The notes below the pieces were generated by a model, which was not told the origin of the DNA, ran no database searches, and worked only from the letters and a program-made list of their open reading frames with translations. Shown here piece by piece: positions 7,674-15,822 of a stretch of DNA of 52,564 nt. Position 1 is the first letter of the stretch. Each line of letters begins with the position of its first letter. Source of the stretch: an uncultured Eubacteriales bacterium (GTDB taxonomy: Bacteria > Bacillota > Clostridia > Oscillospirales > Acutalibacteraceae); the NCBI GenBank assembly GCA_900317085.1, contig ONFJ01000003.1:1-52564 (forward strand), written 5' to 3'. Both the position numbers and the translations under genes were made by a program.

Positions 7674-8591
7674 ATGAAATTCATCGCTAAACCGTTCCCG
7701 TTCCAGACCGTGTCCGGCGATCCGTTCCCGAACAGCGAGTACTATGAGTACGGAGACTACAAGATCCACTACCGCATCGACCCCGCCAAAACGGTGACTC
7801 CGGTAGCAAAGGCCTTCCTCATCCACGGCTTTGCCTGCAATACCCGGTTCTATGACGAGATGGTCGAGCACCTGACGGCGGCCGGCATCTCCTGCCTCCG
7901 TGTGGACCTCCCCGACTTCGGGTTCTCGACGAGAGAATACAAAGGCATCCACTACATCCCCCAGACCGAGATCCTCGCGAAGATGATGAAAGACTTCGAT
8001 GAGGACGGCAGCGGCTGGATCCTCTTCGGCCACTCCATGGGCGGTTCCGTCGCCACCCAGATGGCCATCGCCGAAGCCGGCAGGGAAGACCCCGAGATCG
8101 CATCCCTGGTCCTCTACGCGCCCCTGATGATGGCAGACTCTCCGAAGTTCCTGCGGGATTTCATGCTGAACGCCCCGGTCGGGCCGCTCCTCGATCTCAT
8201 CCTGCCGCTCATCACCCCGTATGACGCCCTCTGGAAAGCCGTCGGGTTCCTCATGACCTTCGATTGGGAGTACACGAAAAAGATGCCTGCCGGCGTCTAT
8301 CGCGATGCACTCCAGGTCAAACACATGGGTCGCGGTGCCGCCTATATGACTGCGGTCGCCTCGAAGCCTGACATCAACGAGCTCGAAAAAGTCACGGTCC
8401 CCATCCAGCTCATCTTCGGCGGCAGAGACCTCTTTGTCATGCCGAACGTCGCATTAAAGATGTGGAAAAAGATGCCCGCCCAGGCGGATAAACACGTGTT
8501 CCTGAGCGGTGCCCACTGCTTCCTGCAGAACCAGGCCGACCGCACCTGGAAGACCACGAAGAAGTTCCTCCAGAAGAACGGCCAGATCTAA
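7674..8591 (+). CDS. Alpha/beta hydrolase (paralogue of the gene at 48847)
   Basis: The 305-residue protein has the alpha/beta-hydrolase landmarks LIHGFACN (oxyanion region), GHSMGGS with Ser121 as nucleophile, GGRDLFV with the acidic residue and GAHCF with the catalytic His. No signal peptide is seen. It starts at an ATG after GGAGAG. A close paralogue lies at 48847-49746, with shared blocks such as YGDY-HYRIDPA, RVDLPDFG-STRE and HCFLQN. The substrate is not evident; a carboxylesterase or monoacylglycerol-lipase-like role fits the neighbouring lipase and oleate hydratase, but that is inferred. A TATAAT at 7626-7631 serves as -10, with the AAATCGCC motif just upstream at 7611-7618. Confidence 0.85.
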   Translation: MKFIAKPFPFQTVSGDPFPNSEYYEYGDYKIHYRIDPAKTVTPVAKAFLIHGFACNTRFYDEMVEHLTAAGISCLRVDLPDFGFSTREYKGIHYIPQTEILAKMMKDFDEDGSGWILFGHSMGGSVATQMAIAEAGREDPEIASLVLYAPLMMADSPKFLRDFMLNAPVGPLLDLILPLITPYDALWKAVGFLMTFDWEYTKKMPAGVYRDALQVKHMGRGAAYMTAVASKPDINELEKVTVPIQLIFGGRDLFVMPNVALKMWKKMPAQADKHVFLSGAHCFLQNQADRTWKTTKKFLQKNGQI

Positions 8592-8607
8592 TTATCCTGA
8601 AAACAAA

Positions 8608-8644
8608 AAAATCGCCTCTGCTCCGCATGGAACAGGGGCGATTT
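8608..8644. terminator. Bidirectional terminator between hydrolase and C_GCAxxG_C_C gene
   Basis: AAATCGCC-CTG pairs with CAG-GGCGATTT around a central loop, with A-rich sequence before it and T-rich sequence after it. Both arms are copies of the recurrent AAATCGCC motif, in inverted orientation. Confidence 0.75.
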
Positions 8645-8670
8645 ACTGTTTCTGTCTGATAACTGCCGGT

Positions 8671-9093
8671 TTATTTTCCGAAGACGTCCGGGAACAGGAC
8701 TTCCTCCACGATGGCGGCCGCGTCGGTGATGCAATCCGGGCAGGAGTGGAGCATGACGCCGGTCTCGACGCCCTTCAGGTCCTTGCAGATGGTGGCGCCG
8801 GCTCTCTGCTGGAAGCGGGCGACGATCTCCCGGGACAGCTGGTAGGTCTGGCCCTTGGTGGTCGGGTTCTGCAGGTCTCCGCCGGAGTTCTTCATACCGG
8901 CCAGCACACAGGCGCCGGAGAGCGCGCCGCAGGTGCCCTGCATGCCTCCCATGCCGAGGCCGAGGCCTTCGGTCATCTTGAACATGGTCTCTTCGTCACA
9001 GCCTACGAGGTCCGCGTAAGTGCAGGCCACGGACTGGGCGCAGTTGAAGCCCATGTTGTGTCTCATCGTACAGTCGTTGATTCTGCTTTCCAT
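8671..9093 (-). CDS. C_GCAxxG_C_C family protein
   Basis: The 140 residues carry the pattern that names this family: an early Cys in NCAQSV, then GMQGTCGALSGA (GCAxxG-like block), then ICKDLKG, then HSCPDCITDAA. The conserved cysteines suggest a redox-active or metal-binding role; the family is often found with oxidoreductases or transporters and its function is not established. There is no signal peptide. GGGAGAA precedes the ATG. It stands 23 bases downstream of the DUF4003 gene on the same strand, so the two probably form an operon. Confidence 0.85.
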   Translation of the reverse strand: MESRINDCTMRHNMGFNCAQSVACTYADLVGCDEETMFKMTEGLGLGMGGMQGTCGALSGACVLAGMKNSGGDLQNPTTKGQTYQLSREIVARFQQRAGATICKDLKGVETGVMLHSCPDCITDAAAIVEEVLFPDVFGK

Positions 9094-9116
9094 AGTAGTT
9101 CTCCCAAGAAATAGAT

Positions 9117-10061
9117 TTAATAGGCCGACAACGCGTCTGCCAGGATGATGATGAGTGCGGCCCGGTAGGCGATGTCGAAATTGGTGTTTTTGTGGTCTCT
9201 CTTGCGGGCCCGGCAGGCCACCAGGATGGCGGCATGGATGAGCCGGCGCTTCCGCCCGACCGCGAACAGACCGTGGTACCCGCTCTGTTGTGCGAGGGCC
9301 ATGTCGGCTTCCCGCATCCGTTCGAGGAACCGTTTCGTGTCGTACTTCGAGAAGCTCAGGGCACCGAGGAGTCCCATCGAATGGTTTCCGCCCAGTTTCA
9401 TGCCGGCCGTGTGGAGCGCTGAAGTGAAGCGCTCGATGTGCCGCAGGTTCTGGTCGTTGGAGCCGCCGGCGATGGACAGGGTGACGCTGACCGCCCGGGC
9501 GGAAGATCGCAGCGGGAACAGCGGTTTGATCCGCTGCCGGAGTTCTTCCAGTTCGAACACGGCCCGCTCCGGCGGTTTGTCCGTCATGGCGAGCAGTGCG
9601 GCCACCAGCGCTTCACCGTCGTGGTCGAGCAGTTCCCGCTGCTCCATCAGAGTATAGATGCGGGCGGTCTTGTCGATGTACCGCTTCCACTCGGTCTTCG
9701 GGATGACGTCCACAACGCCGAGGATGGTCATCGCGAGGAACGCGCTGCGGGGGACTTTCTCCGTCATCTGACGGTAGAGGTCCGGCGCGAGGAGCGTCAG
9801 TTCCTCCGGATGGTCCGAAGCTGCCAGCATACACGCAATGGGCACGACGGCGGGGCCCTTGAAGTCTCCGGTAAAGTCGTCATCCATGCGGATGTGGTCC
9901 CGGAGGCCCTTCAGTTCCTCCGCGGTGATGGGCCGTTCCCGCTCGAGCAGGATGGCAGCGCAGACCGGGTACAGCATGCCCTCTTCTCTGCCGTAGGCGT
10001 CCCGCAGAGCCGTCACGTTGTGGACGAAGTATTCCGCGAGGTCTGTATACCGTTCGACCAT
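9117..10061 (-). CDS. DUF4003 family protein
   Basis: The start is set at the ATG preceded by GGGGTGAG (314 residues); a GTG nine bases upstream is in frame but lacks a binding site. The sequence is largely alpha-helical and soluble, with the recognisable blocks YPVCAAILL, FLAMTILGVV, TLSIAGG and GNHSMGLLGALS that I associate with DUF4003. No catalytic motif is clear to me and the function is unknown. It is first in a two-gene minus-strand unit with the C_GCAxxG_C_C gene and divergent from the aromatic amino acid operon. Confidence 0.65.
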   Translation of the reverse strand: MVERYTDLAEYFVHNVTALRDAYGREEGMLYPVCAAILLERERPITAEELKGLRDHIRMDDDFTGDFKGPAVVPIACMLAASDHPEELTLLAPDLYRQMTEKVPRSAFLAMTILGVVDVIPKTEWKRYIDKTARIYTLMEQRELLDHDGEALVAALLAMTDKPPERAVFELEELRQRIKPLFPLRSSARAVSVTLSIAGGSNDQNLRHIERFTSALHTAGMKLGGNHSMGLLGALSFSKYDTKRFLERMREADMALAQQSGYHGLFAVGRKRRLIHAAILVACRARKRDHKNTNFDIAYRAALIIILADALSAY

Positions 10062-10155
10062 GGATCTCACCCCGTTTTTCTCATTTCACAAATCTTCTCC
10101 CACTATAGCACGTTTTCCCCAAAACCGCTATTCTATTTGTAAACAGAGTCCTTCG

Positions 10156-10184
10156 TTGACATGGAAAGGGCTTTGTGATACTAT
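10156..10184 (+). promoter_or_regulatory. Promoter of the aromatic amino acid operon
   Basis: A consensus -35 TTGACA (10156-10161) and -10 TACTAT (10179-10184) are exactly 17 bases apart. They lie 52 bases upstream of the leader peptide start. This is the strongest-looking promoter in the window. Confidence 0.8.
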
Positions 10185-10236
10185 TCTTTCAGCATTTTTG
10201 CAAGTACGAAACCGAATTTCTGTTGGAGGGACCGTC

Positions 10237-10320
10237 ATGAACACCGTTCTCCTCACAGCTGAATACCGCTTTTACGGCTTTACCTATTACTTTGGTAAGG
10301 CTTTCGACCGGTGCGGCTGA
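10237..10320 (+). CDS. Tyr/Phe-rich leader peptide of the aromatic operon attenuator
   Basis: A 27-codon reading frame starts at an ATG six bases after GGAGGG and ends at TGA. The middle reads EYRFYGFTYYFGKAF: four Tyr and four Phe in fifteen residues, the composition expected of a leader that senses charged tRNA-Tyr and tRNA-Phe. It sits between the promoter and the DAHP synthase gene and is followed by an intrinsic terminator (10357-10388). By analogy with pheL-type leaders of other bacteria, ribosome stalling at the Tyr/Phe codons would favour read-through. The alternative RNA pairing is not fully resolved: a six-base candidate is 10298-10303 with 10357-10362, and an ACAAAAT/ATTTTGT hairpin spans 10323-10348. 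Confidence 0.8.
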   Translation: MNTVLLTAEYRFYGFTYYFGKAFDRCG

Positions 10321-10356
10321 ACACAAAATCGCGTTTCCAGAATTTTGTAGAGTATC

Positions 10357-10388
10357 AGGCCTGTAGCGGTTGCTGCGGGCCTTTCTTT
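10357..10388 (+). terminator. Attenuator terminator in the aromatic operon leader
   Basis: An 11-base-pair stem (10357-10367 with 10372-10382, including G-U pairs) with a GGTT loop is followed by TTTCTTT. It precedes the first structural gene by 37 bases and follows a Tyr/Phe-rich leader peptide, so it is an attenuator rather than an operon end. Confidence 0.8.
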
Positions 10389-10425
10389 ATGAAGAAATAT
10401 TCAGCACTTTAAAGGAGAAAAGAAC

Positions 10426-11433
10426 ATGGTCGTCATTCTGAAAAACAATCCGGACGAAGCACAGCTGCAGAGCCTCATCCACTGGCTGGAGACCAAGAAC
10501 ATCCAGGTCACCCAGTCCCTCGGAGAGTCCAACCACATCCTCGGCCTCATCGGCGATACATCGCGCATCGACATGGACCTCATCGGAGCCCTCGACATCG
10601 TCGAATCGGTGCGGCGCATCCAGGAGCCGTATAAGAAGGCCAACCGGAAGTTCCACCCGGATGACACCGTCATCTCCGTGAAGGGCACCACCATCGGCAA
10701 CGGAGAACTGGCCCTCATCGCCGGTCCCGGCGCGGTGGAGAATGAAGAGCAGATGCTGCTCATCGCCCAGGAGGTCAAGGCGGCGGGTGCCACCATCCTT
10801 CGGGGCGGCGCGTTCATCGGCCGTTCCTCCCCCTACTCCTTCCAGGGCCTCGGCAAGGAAGGTCTCGACGCGCTGGTCAAGGCAGGCGACGCCACCGGCA
10901 TGCCGGTCATCTCGGAGATCATGCGCATCTCCCAGCTCGACTACTTCAAGGACGTCGACATCATCCAGGTCGGCGCCCGCAACATGAAGAACTTCGACCT
11001 TCTGAAGGAACTCGGCAAGTCCGACAAGCCGATCCTCCTGAAGCGCGGCCTCTCCGCCACTTACGAAGAACTCCTGATGAGTGCCGAATACGTCATGTCC
11101 CAGGGCAACACGAACGTCATCCTCTGCGAGCGGGGCATCCGGACCTTCGAGACCTACACGACCAACACCTTCGACGTCTCGACCATCCCGGTCTTGAAGA
11201 GCCTCTCCCACCTGCCGGTCGTCGCGGACCCCTGCCACGCCTCCGGACGCTCCATGCTGGTGGCTCCCCTGGCAGCCGCTTCGGTCGCCGCCGGCGCCGA
11301 CGGCCTCATGATCGAAGTCCATCCGGACCCGAGCCACGCCCTGTCCGACGCCAAACAGCAGATCTCCCCCGCCGCCTTTGCGGAACTGGCGGAGACCCTG
11401 AAGACCATCCGTAACACCGTAAAACCACAGTAA
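10426..11433 (+). CDS. aroF: 3-deoxy-7-phosphoheptulonate (DAHP) synthase, type I-beta with N-terminal regulatory domain
   Basis: It condenses phosphoenolpyruvate and erythrose 4-phosphate, the first step of the shikimate pathway. The 335 residues match the Thermotoga-type enzyme: a ferredoxin-like regulatory domain (about 1-70) then a TIM barrel. Visible barrel motifs include GRSSPYSFQGLG, GARNMKNF, LLKRGLSAT, DPCHASGR (metal-ligand His), MIEVHPDP (Glu ligand) and LSDAKQQ (Asp ligand). The usual first metal-ligand Cys, in GPC-VE, is replaced: the segment reads AGPGAVEN with Gly102. The N-terminal domain suggests feedback control by Tyr or Phe. AAAGGAG precedes the ATG. It is first in a seven-gene operon. 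Confidence 0.93.
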   Translation: MVVILKNNPDEAQLQSLIHWLETKNIQVTQSLGESNHILGLIGDTSRIDMDLIGALDIVESVRRIQEPYKKANRKFHPDDTVISVKGTTIGNGELALIAGPGAVENEEQMLLIAQEVKAAGATILRGGAFIGRSSPYSFQGLGKEGLDALVKAGDATGMPVISEIMRISQLDYFKDVDIIQVGARNMKNFDLLKELGKSDKPILLKRGLSATYEELLMSAEYVMSQGNTNVILCERGIRTFETYTTNTFDVSTIPVLKSLSHLPVVADPCHASGRSMLVAPLAAASVAAGADGLMIEVHPDPSHALSDAKQQISPAAFAELAETLKTIRNTVKPQ

Positions 11434-11447
11434 AGAAGGAACGCACT

Positions 11448-12302
11448 ATGAAAACCATCCGTACCGTCGGCATCGTCGGCCTCGGCCTCATCGGAGGCTC
11501 CATGGCCCGCTCCGTGCGCAAGCACACCATCGCCAAAGTCTACGGCTACGACCTGAGCCCGGACGCCATGTCCCTCGCGGAACTCTCCGGCGCCATCGAC
11601 GGGCCCCTCACGAAGGAGACCCTGAAGGAGTGCGACCTTCTGATGATCGCCATCTTCCCGAAAGCCCTCGTTCAGTGGGTCAAAGACCACGCCGATGACA
11701 TCCCGAAGGAGACCATCTTGGTGGACCTTTGCGGCGTAAAGCGTTATATTTATAATAATGTGTCGCCCATCGCCAGAGAAAAAGGTTTCCTCTATGTGGG
11801 CGGCCACCCCATGGCGGGCAAGGAGGTCTCCGGGTTCAAAAACTCGGATGCCGAGCTCTACAAGGACGCCTCCATGATCCTCTGCCCCGATGACACTGCG
11901 GACATCGACGACCTCGACACCCTCAAGGCGTTCTACCTGTCCCTCGGCTTCGGTGAAGTCGTCTTCTCGACGCCCGAAGAGCATGACCGGATCATCGCCT
12001 ACACGTCCCAGCTGGCCCACGCGGCCTCCAGTGCCTACATCAAGTCCCCGACCTCCCGTCAGCGGATGGGCTTCACGGCCGGCTCCTACAAGGACATGAC
12101 CCGTGTCGCCCGACTGGACCCCGAAATGTGGACCCAGCTCTTCATGGTGAACCGGGAAAACATGATCGAAGAGCTCCAGGAACTGGTCGACAACCTGACC
12201 GGATACCTCGACGCCCTGAAGGCGGACGACGCCGAACAGCTGAAGAAGCTCTTCGAAGAGGGCCGCGACCTCAAGGTCACCGAGCCCATTGAAAACTGCT
12301 GA
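11448..12302 (+). CDS. tyrA: Prephenate dehydrogenase
   Basis: It oxidatively decarboxylates prephenate to 4-hydroxyphenylpyruvate, the tyrosine branch. The 284 residues begin with an NAD-binding fold, GIVGLGLIGGSMA (about 8-20), with Asp after the second strand (YGYDLS), which favours NAD+. GGHPMAGKE and the active-site His in TSQLAHAASS are visible. No C-terminal ACT domain is present, so allosteric control by tyrosine is probably weak or absent, consistent with control at the leader. It starts 14 bases after the DAHP synthase stop, with AAGGAA upstream. Confidence 0.93.
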   Translation: MKTIRTVGIVGLGLIGGSMARSVRKHTIAKVYGYDLSPDAMSLAELSGAIDGPLTKETLKECDLLMIAIFPKALVQWVKDHADDIPKETILVDLCGVKRYIYNNVSPIAREKGFLYVGGHPMAGKEVSGFKNSDAELYKDASMILCPDDTADIDDLDTLKAFYLSLGFGEVVFSTPEEHDRIIAYTSQLAHAASSAYIKSPTSRQRMGFTAGSYKDMTRVARLDPEMWTQLFMVNRENMIEELQELVDNLTGYLDALKADDAEQLKKLFEEGRDLKVTEPIENC

Positions 12303-12330
12303 GAAAAAGAACTAGAAAGGGTGACCCGTC

Positions 12331-13407
12331 ATGAGCACCAAGACCATACACGTAACGGCCTCCCGGGACTACGATGTCCTCATCGGGAGACGCCTCATGG
12401 AAAACACCGGCAAGCTGGTGAAAGAAGTCCACGAGCCCTGTAAAGTCGCTGTCGTCTCGGACAGCAATGTGGCGCCCCTGTACATGAAGACCGTACGGGA
12501 GTCCCTCGAGAAGGAAGGCTTTGAGACCGTCCAGTTCGTCTTCCCCGCCGGAGAGTCCTCCAAGACCCTCGACGTCATGGGCGCCGTCCTGAATTTCTGC
12601 GCCGGGCAACGCCTCACCCGCACCGACCTGTTCGTCGCCCTCGGCGGCGGCGTCACCGGCGACCTGACCGGCTTCGCGGCGGCCTCCTTCCTGCGGGGCG
12701 TCGACTACGTCCAGATGCCGACCTCTCTGCTGGCAGCCGTGGACTCCTCCGTCGGCGGCAAGACCGCGGTGGACATCCCCTCGGGCAAGAACCTCGTCGG
12801 CGCGTTCAAGCAGCCCCTTCGGGTCATCTGCGACATCGACGCCTTCGAGACCCTGCCGGACGTCGTCTTCCATGACGGCTGTGCCGAGTGCATCAAGTAC
12901 GGAGTGCTCGAGAGCCCCCGCCTCCTTCAGATCTTCTCGGAGGGCTCGGACGCTGTCAGGGCGAACATCGCCGACGTGGTCGCCGAAAGCGTGCAGATCA
13001 AAGCGAACTATGTCGCGAACGATGAGTTCGACACCGGTGTCCGCCGCTACCTGAACCTCGGCCACACCATCGGCCACGCCATCGAGCGCAGCGCGAAGTA
13101 CCGTCTCATGCACGGCCACTGCGTCGCCATCGGCATGGTCATGATCAGCCGGGCCGGCGAAGCCCTCGGCATCACCGAGGCCGGCACCACGGAGAAACTC
13201 ATCGCCATCTGTGAACAGAACAGCCTCCCCGTCTCCTGCGACTTCTCCACGAAGACCCTGCTCGACGGCGCGCTGTCCGATAAAAAACGCATGGGCGGGC
13301 GCATCGCCCTCATCATCCCCGAGAAACTCGGGAAATGCATGACCCATACCGTTCCGGTCGACGAACTGGAACACATCATCGACCTCGGAAAGGAGACGTC
13401 CGTTTGA
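12331..13407 (+). CDS. aroB: 3-dehydroquinate synthase
   Basis: It converts DAHP to 3-dehydroquinate using NAD+ and a divalent metal. The 358 residues are full length. The family signatures are clear: GGGVTGDLTGFAAA, then LRGVDYVQMPTSLLAAVDSSVGG split across the nucleotide and substrate sites, KNLVGAF, and the metal-binding histidine segment LGHTIGHAIE. An AGAAAGGGTG segment precedes the ATG. The 3' end overlaps the aroA start by four bases (TTGA), indicating coupled translation. Confidence 0.96.
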   Translation: MSTKTIHVTASRDYDVLIGRRLMENTGKLVKEVHEPCKVAVVSDSNVAPLYMKTVRESLEKEGFETVQFVFPAGESSKTLDVMGAVLNFCAGQRLTRTDLFVALGGGVTGDLTGFAAASFLRGVDYVQMPTSLLAAVDSSVGGKTAVDIPSGKNLVGAFKQPLRVICDIDAFETLPDVVFHDGCAECIKYGVLESPRLLQIFSEGSDAVRANIADVVAESVQIKANYVANDEFDTGVRRYLNLGHTIGHAIERSAKYRLMHGHCVAIGMVMISRAGEALGITEAGTTEKLIAICEQNSLPVSCDFSTKTLLDGALSDKKRMGGRIALIIPEKLGKCMTHTVPVDELEHIIDLGKETSV

Positions 13408-14702
13408 ACGTCCGACTCAGTCCCGCGAGCCTCTCAGGCACCGTCCAAACCATCGCATCGAAAAGCGATGTCCACCGCCTCCTGTTCTGCGCAGCCCAGG
13501 CAGACGGCCCTGTCACCATCGAAATGAACAGCACATCGCCCCTCTCGGACGACATCTTAACGACGGCCTTCGTCATCAAGGCCCTCGGAGCCGATGTCCG
13601 GAAAGAGGACGGGCGATTCACGGTCACCCCCTCGAACGTCGCGCCGAAGGCACCCATCTTCGACTGCCGGGAGAGCGGTTCGACCCTGCGCTTCCTGCTG
13701 CCCGTCGCGGCGGCACACTGCGACGAGCCCTCCTTCACGGGCAGCGGCCGTCTGCCGGAGCGCCCCGTCGAAGACCTCCTGAACGTGCTGAAGGCCCGGG
13801 GCATCTCGGTCTCCGCGGACAAACTCCCCTTCTCCTTCACAGGACGCCTGCAAAGCGGCGCCTTCGAACTGCCCGGCAACGTGAGTTCCCAGTACATCAC
13901 GGGACTCCTGCTGGCGCTCCCGGCACTGGATGGTGACTCCGAGATCCGTCTCACGTCTCCCCTCCAGTCCGCTTCTTATGTGAACATCACGCTCCACGCG
14001 CTGAGCCGCTTCGGCATCCGCACGAGCATCCTGCCCCGGGGCTATCTCGTCCCCGGCAACCAGACCTTCCAGAGCCCCGGCACCATCGTGGCCGACGGCG
14101 ACTGGTCCAACGCGGGGTACTTCTTCGCGGCGGGCGCGCTGAGCGAGACCCCCGTCTCCATCGCCGGCCTCACCCCGGACTCTCCCCAGGGAGACAAGTC
14201 CATCGTCGGCATCCTGAACAACCGGATGGGCGCGCCCATCTCCAAAGTCCAGGAGGAAGACGGCACTTACACCTACACGGTCACCCCGGCCGAAACGCTT
14301 CGGGCCTGTGACCTCGACGTCACCAACATCCCGGACGCCTTCCCGGTGCTCGCGGTGCTCGCAGCCTTCGCGCAGGGCCGCACGAGTTTCATCGGGTGTG
14401 AACGGCTCCGGTTCAAGGAGAGCGACCGCATCGCCTCTGTCATCGCCATGCTGGAAGCCCTCGGCGGCAAGGCCGAGGAGGACGGCGACGGCGTCATCGT
14501 CTACGGCGCGGATGAGACCGGCGGTCTCACCGGCGGCACCGTCGACGCCTGCGGCGACCACCGGATCGTCATGGCGGCGGCCATCGCGGCCCTGCGCTGC
14601 ACCGGTGATGTGACCATCACCGGCGCGGAAGCCGTCCGGAAATCCTACCCGTCCTTTTTCGACGAATACAAAGCCTTAGGAGGAATCGTCAATGTCATCT
14701 AA
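13404..14702 (+). CDS. aroA: 3-phosphoshikimate 1-carboxyvinyltransferase (EPSP synthase)
   Basis: It transfers the enolpyruvyl group of PEP to shikimate 3-phosphate. The start is the TTG that overlaps the aroB stop, with GGAAAGGAGA upstream, giving 432 residues. Motifs seen are SKSDVHRLLF, RESGSTLRFLLP, GRLPERPVEDLL, SSQYITGLLLALP, DGDWSNAGYFF, RLRFKESDRI and GDHRIVMAAA, covering both inside-out barrel domains. The GSTLR form differs somewhat from the common GNSGTT-type motif. The 3' end overlaps aroC by 11 bases, with aroC's AGGAGG inside aroA. Confidence 0.95.
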   Translation: MNVRLSPASLSGTVQTIASKSDVHRLLFCAAQADGPVTIEMNSTSPLSDDILTTAFVIKALGADVRKEDGRFTVTPSNVAPKAPIFDCRESGSTLRFLLPVAAAHCDEPSFTGSGRLPERPVEDLLNVLKARGISVSADKLPFSFTGRLQSGAFELPGNVSSQYITGLLLALPALDGDSEIRLTSPLQSASYVNITLHALSRFGIRTSILPRGYLVPGNQTFQSPGTIVADGDWSNAGYFFAAGALSETPVSIAGLTPDSPQGDKSIVGILNNRMGAPISKVQEEDGTYTYTVTPAETLRACDLDVTNIPDAFPVLAVLAAFAQGRTSFIGCERLRFKESDRIASVIAMLEALGGKAEEDGDGVIVYGADETGGLTGGTVDACGDHRIVMAAAIAALRCTGDVTITGAEAVRKSYPSFFDEYKALGGIVNVI

Positions 14703-15792
14703 TATCGGAAACGCGCTGAACATTTCGGTCTTCGGCCAGTCCCACGGCAAAGCGATCGGTGTCACCATCGACGGACTGCCCGCCGGAGAACATATCGATG
14801 TGAACGAACTCCAGGCCTTTCTGGACCGCCGTCGTCCCGGCACCAGTGAGCTCACGACCGCCCGCAACGAGACGGACTGTCCGGACTTCCTCGCCGGTGT
14901 CACCGAAGACGAAGACGGGAACCTCACGACCTGCGGCTTCCCTCTGGCAGCCGTCATCAAGAACAAAGACCAGCACTCTTCGGACTACTCCGAACTCTTA
15001 ACGAAACCCCGTCCCTCCCACGCGGACTACACCGCGTTCCTCAAGTACGGCGAGGCCCGGGACATGCGGGGCGGCGGGCACTTCTCCGGCCGTCTCACGG
15101 CACCGCTGTGCGTCGCCGGCGGCATCTGCCTGCAGATGCTCGAGCGCCGTGGCATCCTCATCGGTGCCCACCTCGAACGGGTCGGTGAAGTCCAGGACGA
15201 GCCCTTCCCGCTCTACCCGGACAAAGCCCTCTTCGAGGACATCCGCAGCCGCAACCCCGCCACCATCGACCCCTCCGCGAGCCTCAAGATGATCGATGAG
15301 ATCACCAACGCGAAGTTCGACAACGACTCCGTCGGCGGCATCGTCGAGTGCGCCGTCACCGGCTTCCCGGCCGGCGTGGGCGGTCCCCTCTTCGACGGCA
15401 TCGAGAGCGAACTGGCGAAAGCCCTCTTTGGCATCCCCGCCGTCAAGGGCGTCGAGTTCGGCAACGGGTTCACCTGTGCGGAACTGCGCGGTTCCCAGAA
15501 CAACGACGCGTTCATCGCCGAAGACGGCACGGTCAAGACCGAGACGAACCGCTCCGGCGGCATCCAGGGAGGCATCTCCAACGGCATGCCCCTCCTGTTC
15601 CGGGTCGCTGTGAAACCCACACCGTCCATCGCCAAAACCCAGAAGACCGTCGACCTCGAGACCATGGAGGAGACCGAACTCTCCATCCACGGGCGCCACG
15701 ACCCCTGCATCGCCGTACGGGCGGTCCCCGTCGTGGAAGCGGTCGCCGCCATCGCGCTCACGGACCTTCTGCTGAGCGAGAACAAACTGTAA
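14692..15792 (+). CDS. aroC: Chorismate synthase
   Basis: It eliminates phosphate from EPSP to give chorismate, using reduced FMN. The 366 residues show the family signatures FGQSHGKAIGVT, RRRPGTSELTTARNETD, GGGHFSGRLTA, SVGGIVECAV and SGGIQGGISNG. AGGAGG precedes the ATG, which lies inside the end of aroA, so translation is coupled. It stands 30 bases before pheA in the same operon. Confidence 0.96.
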   Translation: MSSNIGNALNISVFGQSHGKAIGVTIDGLPAGEHIDVNELQAFLDRRRPGTSELTTARNETDCPDFLAGVTEDEDGNLTTCGFPLAAVIKNKDQHSSDYSELLTKPRPSHADYTAFLKYGEARDMRGGGHFSGRLTAPLCVAGGICLQMLERRGILIGAHLERVGEVQDEPFPLYPDKALFEDIRSRNPATIDPSASLKMIDEITNAKFDNDSVGGIVECAVTGFPAGVGGPLFDGIESELAKALFGIPAVKGVEFGNGFTCAELRGSQNNDAFIAEDGTVKTETNRSGGIQGGISNGMPLLFRVAVKPTPSIAKTQKTVDLETMEETELSIHGRHDPCIAVRAVPVVEAVAAIALTDLLLSENKL

Positions 15793-15822
15793 GAACAATC
15801 CTTTAGGAATCGGGTGAGTCCC

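Noticed and set aside
10322-10390. A T-box riboswitch upstream of the aromatic operon
   Set aside because: No T-box consensus, specifier loop or long stem structure is seen. A translated Tyr/Phe-rich leader explains the terminator better.
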